DNA of 64,000 bases from Pantoea sp. Ep11b (GTDB lineage: Bacteria; Pseudomonadota; Gammaproteobacteria; Enterobacterales; Enterobacteriaceae), in NCBI RefSeq assembly GCF_040783975.1, contig NZ_CP160631.1, forward strand, positions 496,001 through 560,000, read 5' to 3'. The position numbers were made by a program, and so were the translations under genes. Under the pieces are notes generated by a model. It was given only the letters and a program-made list of their open reading frames with translations. It made no database searches and was not told where the DNA came from. Positions 53,530 to 61,856 of the stretch are shown here, piece after piece (position 1 is the stretch's first letter; each line of letters opens with the position of its first letter).

Positions 53530-54819
53530 ATGAAAACCTCACTTTTTAAAAGCCTTTATTTCCAGGTGCTGATGGCGATTGGCATCGGCGTTTTGTTAGG
53601 CCATTTTTACCCGGAGTTAGGGACCCAGATGAAGCCTCTGGGAGATGGCTTTGTTAAATTAATCAAGATGATTATCGCCCCGGTTATTTTCTGTACCGTG
53701 GTGACCGGCATCGCGGGCATGGAAAGCATGAAAGCGGTTGGCCGGACCGGCGCGGTTGCGCTGCTCTATTTTGAAATCGTCAGTACCATTGCGCTGATTA
53801 TCGGCCTGATTGTGGTTAACGTGGTGCAGCCGGGTGCCGGGATGAACGTCGATCCGGCCACGCTGGATGCCAAAGCCGTGGCGGTTTACGCGCAGCAGGC
53901 CGAGCAGCAGGGCATCGTCGCTTTCCTGCTGGATGTGATCCCTAACAGCGTGATTGGTGCCTTTGCCAGCGGCAACATTCTGCAGGTATTGCTGTTCGCC
54001 ATTCTGTTTGGTTTTGCCCTGCATCGTCTGGGTAACACCGGCACGCTGATTTTCAACGTGATCGAAAGCTTCTCTAAGGTGATTTTCGGCATCATCAACA
54101 TGATCATGCGTCTGGCACCGATAGGGGCATTCGGTGCGATGGCCTTTACCATCGGCAAATATGGCGTGGGATCGCTGGTGCAGCTCGGTCAGCTGATTAT
54201 CTGCTTCTATATCACCTGTGTGCTGTTTGTCGTGATTGTGCTGGGGCTGATTGCCCGCCTGTTCGCCGGCTTCAGCATCTTTAAGTTCATCGCCTATATC
54301 AAAGAAGAGCTGCTGATCGTGCTGGGCACCTCCTCGTCGGAGTCTGCGCTGCCGCGCATGCTGGATAAGATGGAAAGGCTGGGCTGTAAGAAGTCGGTGG
54401 TGGGGCTGGTTATTCCTACGGGTTACTCTTTTAACCTGGATGGCACCTCAATCTACCTGACCATGGCCGCAGTGTTTATCGCGCAGGCCACCAACGCGCA
54501 CATGGACATCTTCCATCAGATTACGCTGCTGGTGGTGCTGCTGCTCTCCTCCAAAGGGGCAGCCGGGGTGACCGGAAGCGGCTTTATCGTGCTGGCGGCG
54601 ACGCTCTCGGCGGTAGGCCATCTGCCGGTGGCGGGTCTGGCGCTGATCCTGGGGATTGACCGCTTTATGTCGGAAGCGCGTGCCCTGACGAACCTGATCG
54701 GTAACGGTGTGGCGACAGTGGTAGTGGCGAAGTGGGTCGATCAGCTGGACCACAAACAGCTCGACGACACCCTGGCAGGGCGGAATAAGGAGAATAAAGC
54801 GTCTGAATCTTCAATTTAA
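53530..54819 (+). CDS. dctA: C4-dicarboxylate:cation symporter DctA
   Basis: 429 aa member of the DAACS family. It takes up succinate, fumarate, malate and related acids aerobically. Visible family motifs: [17 protein letters not shown] (serine-rich reentrant loop) and [14 protein letters not shown]. Same place and orientation relative to yhjK as in E. coli, where expression depends on DcuSR and CRP; I do not see clear sites here. Confidence 0.97.
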   Translation: MKTSLFKSLYFQVLMAIGIGVLLGHFYPELGTQMKPLGDGFVKLIKMIIAPVIFCTVVTGIAGMESMKAVGRTGAVALLYFEIVSTIALIIGLIVVNVVQPGAGMNVDPATLDAKAVAVYAQQAEQQGIVAFLLDVIPNSVIGAFASGNILQVLLFAILFGFALHRLGNTGTLIFNVIESFSKVIFGIINMIMRLAPIGAFGAMAFTIGKYGVGSLVQLGQLIICFYITCVLFVVIVLGLIARLFAGFSIFKFIAYIKEELLIVLGTSSSESALPRMLDKMERLGCKKSVVGLVIPTGYSFNLDGTSIYLTMAAVFIAQATNAHMDIFHQITLLVVLLLSSKGAAGVTGSGFIVLAATLSAVGHLPVAGLALILGIDRFMSEARALTNLIGNGVATVVVAKWVDQLDHKQLDDTLAGRNKENKASESSI

Positions 54820-54844
54820 TCATTGAATTTCATTTAAATCTCCA

Positions 54845-54883
54845 CAAATGCCCGCTGTCGCTTGCCCTGACAGCGGGCATTTG
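54845..54883. terminator. Long hairpin downstream of dctA
   Basis: A perfect 15-bp stem CAAATGCCCGCTGTC / GACAGCGGGCATTTG with a 9-nt loop, 25 nt after the dctA stop. There is no U-run beyond the stem's own ATTTG, so it may act as a terminator or 3' stabiliser. Confidence 0.7.
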
Positions 54884-55064
54884 CATAATGAACCCCACTT
54901 GTTTTTTTGACGTTTTTCACTTCGCTGCGCGACATCCTGAATTTCCTGTGGTCAAACACATTGTTATTGGATAACAGCGCGATTCGGCGCCCGCCGATTC
55001 GTTAATAACAGCGGCACTACGCGCCAGTGATAACAATATTTGAATTATTTGAGTAGGGGTTCAC

Positions 55065-56558
55065 ATGCAGGGCACCAGAATTCGGCTTTTGGTTGGTGGA
55101 TTAATGCTGGCTGCGACCAGCTATGGTCTCCAGGCAGAAACGCTGCAACCGGATCCGGCCTGGCAGGAAGGCAAGCTGGATAATGGATTTAACTGGCAGT
55201 TACTGGCCACACCGCAACGCCCCAGCGATCGCATCGAACTGCGGCTGGTGGTGAACACCGGGTCGCTGGTGGAAAGTGCGCAACAGACCGGCTTCAGCCA
55301 TCTGCTGCCGCGTCTGGCGATGGTGCACAACACCGCGCTCGATACGCAGCAGCAGCGCGCGCTATGGCAACAGGCGATGGATCCTCAGCATCCGCTGCCA
55401 CCCGCGATCGCCTCCTATGATTACACGCAATATAACCTGAGCCTGCCCAACAACCGTCCCGAACTGCTGAAAGAGGCCCTCAACTGGCTGGCGGCCACGG
55501 CGGGCAATATGGCTATCACTGATGCCGTCGTTAACACCGCGCTCAGCGCCTCCGATCCGGTCGTCACCTGGCCGAAAGATCCGCAGGATGTCTGGTGGCG
55601 TTATCGCCTGAAAGGCTCTGCGCTGCTGGCCCACGATCCCGCCGCACAACCGCGTGCGCCGGTGGATTTAACGCAGCTCAACGAATTTTATCATCAGTGG
55701 TACACCCCGGATGCGATGACGCTCTATGTGGTTGGCAATGTTGACAGCCGTAGCCTCTCTGAGCAGATCAATAAAACCTTCTCGCCATTAACCGGCAAAC
55801 GTGAAACGCCTGCGCCTCTGCCCACCCTGTCGCCGCTGCCGCACGAGCCAGTGAATCTGGTCAGCGGCAACATGACGCAGGATCGCCTCTCGCTGGTATG
55901 GGATACGCCGTGGCAGCCGATCCGCGACTCCCAGAATCTGCAGCGTTACTGGCAGGGCGATCTGGCCCGTGAAGCCCTGTTCTGGCACGTCCAGCGTGCT
56001 CTCAGTGACAGCAAGGCCCAGGGCATTCAGGTAGGCTTCGACTGTCGCGTGCTGTATCAGCGTGCGCAGTGCTCTATCAACATGGATGGTCGCAACGAGA
56101 GTCTGGCGCAGAATATGAGTCTGGTGGCGCGTGAGCTGGCAAACGTGCGCGATAAGGGCTTACCGCAGGAGGAGTTTGATGCGCTGATGGCGCAGAAGCT
56201 GCTGGAGCTGAACAAGCTGTTTACCACCTACGCCCGCACCGACACCGATGTGCTGATGAGCCAGCGCCTGCGTTCCCAGCAGAACGCCGTGGTCGATATC
56301 GCCCCTGAGCAGTATCAGAAGCTGCGTCAGACGTTCCTGGCCGGCCTGACCCGCGAGCAGTTAAACCAGGAGCTGCGCCAGCAGCTGACGCAGGAACTGA
56401 TGATGGTGCTGATCCAGCCGGAAGGCGAAGCGGAAACTAACGTGAAGAGCCTGCAGAACAGCTGGGATAAAGTGATGGCGCCGTCAGCAGCACCGGCGAC
56501 CGGCAATGAAGCCAGTTCGCCGGATAGTAACGTCAAAGACGTTCCGCCTGCCGCGTAA
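55065..56558 (+). CDS. yhjJ: YhjJ, M16 peptidase-like periplasmic protein
   Basis: 497 aa, colinear with E. coli YhjJ. Signal peptide MQGTRIRLLVGGLMLAATSYGLQA. Two M16-type domains. The zinc-binding HxxEH motif of active pitrilysins is missing; the corresponding place reads GFSHLLPRL, so it should not be a zinc peptidase and may act as a binding or structural protein like non-catalytic M16 subunits. It is convergent with the hydrolase gene, 2 nt apart. Confidence 0.92.
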   Translation: MQGTRIRLLVGGLMLAATSYGLQAETLQPDPAWQEGKLDNGFNWQLLATPQRPSDRIELRLVVNTGSLVESAQQTGFSHLLPRLAMVHNTALDTQQQRALWQQAMDPQHPLPPAIASYDYTQYNLSLPNNRPELLKEALNWLAATAGNMAITDAVVNTALSASDPVVTWPKDPQDVWWRYRLKGSALLAHDPAAQPRAPVDLTQLNEFYHQWYTPDAMTLYVVGNVDSRSLSEQINKTFSPLTGKRETPAPLPTLSPLPHEPVNLVSGNMTQDRLSLVWDTPWQPIRDSQNLQRYWQGDLAREALFWHVQRALSDSKAQGIQVGFDCRVLYQRAQCSINMDGRNESLAQNMSLVARELANVRDKGLPQEEFDALMAQKLLELNKLFTTYARTDTDVLMSQRLRSQQNAVVDIAPEQYQKLRQTFLAGLTREQLNQELRQQLTQELMMVLIQPEGEAETNVKSLQNSWDKVMAPSAAPATGNEASSPDSNVKDVPPAA

Positions 56559-56560
56559 CG

Positions 56561-57433
56561 TCAGGTCTTAGCCCTGAGCCACTCGGTCACTAACATTGGC
56601 CAGCTGGCGAGGGGCAAATCGGCCACGCCACGGATTCCGAAGCCGTGTCCGCCTTTCTGATAAAAATGCACCTCTGCCGGCACCTTGTGTTCACGCAGTG
56701 CGCCAAAAAACGCCATGCTGTGGTTCACCGACACGGCTTCATCGTCGGCAGCGTGAATAAGCAGCGTCGGCGGCACCAGTGGATGAACGCGGGTTTCCAG
56801 TGAGTAGGCTTCAATCGTCTTCTGATCGGGCCACGCACCCAGCAGACGGGTTCGCGCACCTTCATGCGCGATGCCGTCACGCATACTGATCACCGGATAG
56901 ACCAGGATCATGGCATCCGGGCGCGGCGAGAAGTTTTCTGCCCCATCCTGTACCGGATAGAGTTTCTCCGCAAAGCGCGTACCCAGACTGGCGGCTACAT
57001 GCCCGCCCGCTGAAAAGCCCATCATAACGATATATTTGCCATTAAGACCGCGCTGCGCCCGTTCACGCAGGACGCGCACGGCGCGCTGCGCATCCGCCAG
57101 CGGCGCATCCGGGCCTTCATGATGACCATCGTAGGGCAGGCGATAGGTCATGACCGCCAGGGTGTAACCCATCGAAGTAAAGAAGGTTGCCAGGGCGCTG
57201 CCTTCACGATCGATCATTACCCGCTGATAGCCCCCGCCCGGTGCGACCAGCAGGGTGATACCATTGGATTCGACCGGATGCCAGAGTGCGATCTCGGGGC
57301 AGCGCACGCCAGTGGCCGCGCGATCGTAAGGTTCATACTCTTTTGCCATATCGACAATCTGCGGCTGTGCGCGTGAATCGCTGGCGCCAGGTGCATCACC
57401 GTGTGGCCAGATATTAATGATTTCTGTGTGCAT
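56561..57433 (-). CDS. Alpha/beta hydrolase (esterase/lipase BD-FAE family)
   Basis: 290 aa from ATG 57433 (36 upstream codons in frame are unsupported; AGGATC precedes this ATG). It has the oxyanion loop APGGGYQ, nucleophile elbow GFSAGGH, catalytic Asp in HAADDEAV and His in GGHGFG: a complete catalytic triad. No signal peptide. Related proteins include acetyl-xylan-esterase-like and kynurenine formamidase-like enzymes; the substrate is unknown. Not part of the E. coli gene order at this place. Confidence 0.82.
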   Translation of the reverse strand: MHTEIINIWPHGDAPGASDSRAQPQIVDMAKEYEPYDRAATGVRCPEIALWHPVESNGITLLVAPGGGYQRVMIDREGSALATFFTSMGYTLAVMTYRLPYDGHHEGPDAPLADAQRAVRVLRERAQRGLNGKYIVMMGFSAGGHVAASLGTRFAEKLYPVQDGAENFSPRPDAMILVYPVISMRDGIAHEGARTRLLGAWPDQKTIEAYSLETRVHPLVPPTLLIHAADDEAVSVNHSMAFFGALREHKVPAEVHFYQKGGHGFGIRGVADLPLASWPMLVTEWLRAKT

Positions 57434-57924
57434 AAATAGATCCTGATGCGGAGAGTCTTTTAATTGTTGTTCGCGGCCGGAGAGAACAGCGTCCTGCTGT
57501 CTTTTGATTAAAAGATGGTCTTTTTTCAGGCAGTCGTCCATCCGAAAAGGGCGAAACGGACCAGATTCGGACTATGCCTGGTGGCGGATTTATTCGGTTA
57601 ACTGATTAATATTAATGGATAAATTATAAGAGGGGTTTAAGCAGTTGTGCGCACAGAAGCCGATTTAAATCACAATTTTTCTGCCTAATCTAAATGGCTG
57701 GCAGAGGTTGCTTTATTAGCCGAAATTAACCAGATATCACACTGCCAGCGATGAAGGCGAGGTTATGATTCCGGCAGCAGCGTCATCTGGATCACGCTGC
57801 AGAGGCTAACGTACCAGTCTCATTTGGGACTGATTGGCCTCATTTACCCCCCGTGCAGTTTCCTGTTGGTTGATACGGTTTAACATAAGATCGTCCGTTC
57901 ATTCACAACGGTAAGATACATATC
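57434..57924. other. Gene-free region between the hydrolase and msbA-like genes
   Basis: 491 nt, divergent promoter region. AT-rich in the middle. An inverted repeat TCTTTT-GATT-AAAAGA lies at 57500-57515, 67 bp before the hydrolase start. No small gene is evident. Confidence 0.55.
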
Positions 57925-59682
57925 ATGTCTGATAGCGATCTCTCTACCCGACAAACCTTTTGTCGCCTGTGGCCGACGATTTCTCCTTTCAAAGCCGGAC
58001 TGCTGGTCGCGGGTGTTGCCCTGATTATCAACGCCGCCATCGATCCGTTTATGCTGACTTTACTGAAGACGCTGCTGGACGACGTGATTGGCAAAAATAA
58101 CCACACCGTTCTGCTCTGGATGCCGCTGGTGATTATCGGGCTTATCCTGATCCGCGGTGTCAGCGGTTATATCTCCAGTTACTGTATTGCCTGGGTGTCG
58201 GGCAAAGTGGTGATGACGCTGCGTCGCCGCCTCTTCAGCCATATGATGGGAATGCCGGTCTCCTTTTTTGATCAGCAGTCGACCGGTACGCTGCTTTCCC
58301 GCATCAGCTACGATTGCGAACAGGTTGCCTCTTCATCGTCCAGCTCGCTGGTGACGGTGGTGCGTGAAGGCGCTTCAATCATCGGCCTGTTTGTGATGAT
58401 GTTCTACTATAGCTGGCAGCTTTCACTGATCCTGCTGGTGCTGGCACCTGTCGTGTCGCTGGCGATCCGCATCGTCTCCAGGCGTTTTCGTCGCATCAGC
58501 AAAAATATGCAGAACACGATGGGGCAGGTGACCACCCATGCCGAGCAGATGCTGAAAGGGCATAAAGAGGTGCTGATGTTTGGCGGTCAGCAGGCTGAAA
58601 CCGCCCGCTTCGAACAGGTCAGCAACACCATGCGTCGTCAGGGAATGAAGATGGTGTCAGCGACTTCGCTCTCCGATCCCATTATTCAGCTGCTCGCCTC
58701 GTCGGCGCTCGCCTTTGTGCTCTATGCAGCCAGTTTTCCGTCGGTGATGGCTACGCTGACGGCGGGCACCATCAGCGCAGTCTTTTCCGCCATGCTGATG
58801 CTGATGCGGCCGTTAAAGTCGCTGACCAACGTTAACGCTCAGTTTCAGCGTGGCATGGCCGCCTGTCAGACCCTGTTCACCATTCTGGATACTGAACAGG
58901 AGAAAGATGAGGGCCGCCGGGTCGTTAAACGCGCCAGCGGCTCGATTGAATTCAGGGATGTCACCTTTACCTACCCAGGCGCGGAAAGAGCGGCGCTGCG
59001 GCATATTAATCTGACGCTGCCTGCCGGTAAAACCGTGGCGCTGGTGGGGCGATCCGGTTCGGGTAAATCCACGCTTGCCAGCCTGCTGACGCGGTTTTAC
59101 GACATCGACAGCGGCGCGATTCTACTGGATGGCCACGATCTGCGTGAGTACACTCTGGCTTCACTGCGTGAGCAGGTGGCGCTGGTCTCTCAGCATGTTC
59201 ACCTGTTTAATGACACCGTCGCCAACAATATCGCCTACGCCCGCACGGACGTCTTCAGCCGTGAGGCGATTGAGAAAGCGGCGCAGATGGCACATGCTCT
59301 TGAGTTCATCAATAAAATGGAGAACGGACTGGATACCGTGATCGGGGAAAATGGTGTCCTGCTGTCGGGTGGGCAGCGTCAGCGTATTGCCATTGCCCGT
59401 GCGCTGCTGCGCGACAGTCCGATTCTGATCCTCGATGAGGCGACCTCCGCTCTGGATACCGAATCTGAACGCGCGATCCAGTCAGCACTGGAGACGCTGC
59501 AGCAGAACCGGACCACGCTGATTATCGCTCACCGGCTTTCCACCATCGAAAAGGCCGACGAGATCCTGCTGGTTGAAGAGGGCGAGATCGTTGAGCGTGG
59601 CTCGCATCAGCAGCTACTGCAGAAGAACGGCGCGTATGCGCGGCTCTATCAGATGCAGTTCAGTCAGCCGCGCTGTGCGTAA
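57925..59682 (+). CDS. MsbA-type lipid A/phospholipid ABC exporter (probable paralogue)
   Basis: 585 aa, full-length half-transporter very similar to E. coli MsbA along its length ([45 protein letters not shown]). Six membrane helices, then the ATPase: Walker A GRSGSGKS, signature [14 protein letters not shown], Walker [14 protein letters not shown]-loop [14 protein letters not shown]. All catalytic motifs are present. E. coli msbA lies next to lpxK; neither lpxK nor other lipid A genes are here, so this is probably a second copy. MsbA flips core-lipid A across the inner membrane; whether this copy has the same substrate is not known. Confidence 0.88.
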   Translation: MSDSDLSTRQTFCRLWPTISPFKAGLLVAGVALIINAAIDPFMLTLLKTLLDDVIGKNNHTVLLWMPLVIIGLILIRGVSGYISSYCIAWVSGKVVMTLRRRLFSHMMGMPVSFFDQQSTGTLLSRISYDCEQVASSSSSSLVTVVREGASIIGLFVMMFYYSWQLSLILLVLAPVVSLAIRIVSRRFRRISKNMQNTMGQVTTHAEQMLKGHKEVLMFGGQQAETARFEQVSNTMRRQGMKMVSATSLSDPIIQLLASSALAFVLYAASFPSVMATLTAGTISAVFSAMLMLMRPLKSLTNVNAQFQRGMAACQTLFTILDTEQEKDEGRRVVKRASGSIEFRDVTFTYPGAERAALRHINLTLPAGKTVALVGRSGSGKSTLASLLTRFYDIDSGAILLDGHDLREYTLASLREQVALVSQHVHLFNDTVANNIAYARTDVFSREAIEKAAQMAHALEFINKMENGLDTVIGENGVLLSGGQRQRIAIARALLRDSPILILDEATSALDTESERAIQSALETLQQNRTTLIIAHRLSTIEKADEILLVEEGEIVERGSHQQLLQKNGAYARLYQMQFSQPRCA

Positions 59683-59732
59683 AACCTCTCTGTGCCTTAA
59701 CCGATTCTGACAGCCCGTCAGTCAGCCCGAAA

Positions 59733-59750
59733 ATGCGCCCGGAGGCGCAT
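59733..59750. terminator. Hairpin between convergent msbA-like gene and kdgK
   Basis: ATGCGCC / GGCGCAT with a 4-nt loop, followed by CTTTCT on the plus strand; a moderate terminator for the msbA-like gene. Confidence 0.6.
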
Positions 59751-59805
59751 CTTTCTGGCATAGCGGCTGTCCCAGCCTCGTGCAACAACGCTGGCTGCCC
59801 GCCTG

Positions 59806-60738
59806 TCAGTCAGGCATCGCCTCCGCCGGGATAATCGCCCCGCGATGCTGGATCACGGTGCTGGCAAGCTGGTGTCCGCGCTGCGCGGCGGCGTCTGCGG
59901 CGGCACCGGTCAGACGGCGCGCCAGATAACCGGCGCTGAACGAATCACCGGCTGCGGTGGTGTCGATTACCTTCTCCTTCGCCAGGCGGAGCGCAGGAAC
60001 TTCGATCAGCGGCGCATCATCAAGCGCCACCAGGCAGGCGTCTGCGCCCCGCTTAATCACGATCTCGCGGACACCCGCCTGGCGCGTCCGGGCGATAACC
60101 TCATCCAGCGGCTGTTCGCCCCACAGCAGATGTTCATCATCCAGCGTCAGGAAGGCGATATCGGTGTGACTGAGCATTGCGCGATAGGCGGCCTGTGCGC
60201 TAAGCCGATCGGTCCAGAGCCGCGGGCGGTAGTTGTTATCGAAAATCACCTGACCGCCGTTTGCCCGGCAGCGCGCCAGCAGCGCCATCAGCCGGTCACG
60301 ACTCGCTGACGGTAGAATCGCCAGGCTGATGCCGCTGAGATAGAGGTAATCGTAGTGGGTAAGCTGTTCGGCGATCGCCGCCGACTGCGGGCTGTCGAGC
60401 CAGTAACGCGCTGCCGCATCGCTGCGCCAGTACCAAAATGTGCGTTCACCGTCGGCATCCGTTTCAATGACATAGAGTCCCGGCATTTTGTTGCTGAGAC
60501 GCTGGATCAGGTCGGTGTTGATCTGCTCCTGCTGCCAGGCGGCGATCATCTGGTCGCTGAACGAATCGGTTCCCAGTGCGGTAACATAATCGACCCGCAA
60601 CTGCCGTTCATCAACCTGGCGGGCGAGGTAGACGGCGGTGTTAAGCGTATCGCCGCCGAAACCGCGTTTAATGTTCTCACCCTTTTCAGACAACTCAATC
60701 ATGCATTCGCCGATGATGGCGATTTTCTTTTGCGTCAT
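59806..60738 (-). CDS. kdgK: 2-dehydro-3-deoxygluconokinase (KDG kinase)
   Basis: 310 aa from ATG 60738; nine extra upstream codons are unsupported. PfkB-family sugar kinase: N-terminal GECMIELSEKGENIKRGFGGDTLNTAVYLAR and the C-terminal signature DTTAAGDSFSAGYLAR with the catalytic Asp. It makes KDPG from 2-keto-3-deoxygluconate, the end of the pectin/hexuronate route into Entner-Doudoroff metabolism. That is fitting for a plant-associated bacterium. In E. coli it sits between yhjJ and yhjH as here, apart from the two inserted genes. Confidence 0.95.
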   Translation of the reverse strand: MTQKKIAIIGECMIELSEKGENIKRGFGGDTLNTAVYLARQVDERQLRVDYVTALGTDSFSDQMIAAWQQEQINTDLIQRLSNKMPGLYVIETDADGERTFWYWRSDAAARYWLDSPQSAAIAEQLTHYDYLYLSGISLAILPSASRDRLMALLARCRANGGQVIFDNNYRPRLWTDRLSAQAAYRAMLSHTDIAFLTLDDEHLLWGEQPLDEVIARTRQAGVREIVIKRGADACLVALDDAPLIEVPALRLAKEKVIDTTAAGDSFSAGYLARRLTGAAADAAAQRGHQLASTVIQHRGAIIPAEAMPD

Positions 60739-60883
60739 GGCTCGGAACCCCCAGTGAAATATCACGCTAGTCTCGCGTCTGGTATGGCAGACGTCAACGT
60801 TTTTAAAACAGCGTTTTAATTTAGCTTAAGATGCTGAATAGTGCCGATCTGGCAGATAAGCGCGGCTAATTCCGGCCTGTTTT

Positions 60884-60891
60884 GCCGATTA
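60884..60891 (+). promoter_or_regulatory. Possible flagellar sigma-28 -10 element ahead of pdeH
   Basis: GCCGATTA is one base from the sigma-28 -10 consensus GCCGATAA and lies 129 bp before the pdeH ATG. The expected -35 is poor. E. coli yhjH is a class 3 flagellar gene, which is the main reason to note it. Confidence 0.25.
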
Positions 60892-61019
60892 TCTTAACGA
60901 AATGGCTGATAAACTCCCGGTTTAATGTGGCCGGGCTGTTCATCGCATTATCACAGGCAACCCCGATAATCGCGGCAGCGTCACCCGTTTTGGGGACCAG
61001 TTACCCACCAGGAAAAAAA

Positions 61020-61793
61020 ATGGTAATGGAGAGTATTCTTCAGAGGCTGCCGTCTTCAACTGACCTCAATCACTGCCCCGGAAGCCCGCTCTTCTGGCAA
61101 CAATGTCAGCGGCACTATCGCTTTCAGCCTATCTACCGGGTAAGCGGCCGGTTGCTCGCCATTGAGCTGCTGACCGCCGTGGCTCATCCCGCCGCGCCGG
61201 ACCAGCCGCTCTCTCCCGAAGCCTGGTTTGCCGGGCTCGATGTCGCGCAGCGCCTGAACGTGGTGCATGAGCAGCTGGATCTGCTCACGCAGTGGTCATC
61301 CTTTTTTGAGCGCCATGCGGTGATGGCTTCGGTCAACATCGACGGGCCTTCTCTGCTCGCCATTCAGCACCGACCCGCGATTCGCCGCCTGATCGCCCGC
61401 CTGCCCTGGCTCCGTTTTGAGCTGACCGAGCATCAGGCGCTGCCGCAGCCGGAGAAAGTCGCAAAGATAACGGAACTGGGCCCTCTGTGGCTGGATGATT
61501 TTGGCTCGGGGATGGCCAATTTTTCGGCGCTGACGGAGCTGCAGTATGATTACATTAAGTTATCGCGCGACCTGTTTATGCTGCTGGACAGCAGTGATGA
61601 AGGGCGGGGCATGTATCCGATGCTGCTGGCGCTGATCAATCGCTACTGCAATGGTGTCATCGTGGAGGGTGTCGAAACTGAAGCGCAGTGGCAGCAGGTT
61701 AAAGCCTCGTCAGCGATTGCGGCGCAGGGCTACTACTTTTCGCGGCCGGTTCCGTTTCCCGAACTGAATCACCTTACTCTCCAGCTTCCCTGA
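61020..61793 (+). CDS. pdeH: c-di-GMP phosphodiesterase PdeH (YhjH)
   Basis: 257 aa from ATG 61020, behind AGGA; the Met at 61026 is the alternative. It is a stand-alone EAL domain as in E. coli: AIELLTAV (ELL variant of EAL, same as in the E. coli protein), SVNIDGPSL, LRFELTEH, LWLDDFGSGMANFSAL, YDYIKL and VIVEGVETEAQW, so the metal and catalytic residues are present. It keeps c-di-GMP low during motility and thereby restrains cellulose synthesis. Confidence 0.95.
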   Translation: MVMESILQRLPSSTDLNHCPGSPLFWQQCQRHYRFQPIYRVSGRLLAIELLTAVAHPAAPDQPLSPEAWFAGLDVAQRLNVVHEQLDLLTQWSSFFERHAVMASVNIDGPSLLAIQHRPAIRRLIARLPWLRFELTEHQALPQPEKVAKITELGPLWLDDFGSGMANFSALTELQYDYIKLSRDLFMLLDSSDEGRGMYPMLLALINRYCNGVIVEGVETEAQWQQVKASSAIAAQGYYFSRPVPFPELNHLTLQLP

Positions 61794-61856
61794 TGCCGTT
61801 AGCCGTGGTCTCGACTATCTTTAACCCAGACCGTGAATGTGCAAGGAGAAAGCGTA

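Noticed and set aside
60882-61019. 46-codon extension of PdeH that looks like a signal peptide
   Set aside because: It needs a TTG start without a ribosome site; the ATG at 61020 has AGGA at good spacing and gives the E. coli length.
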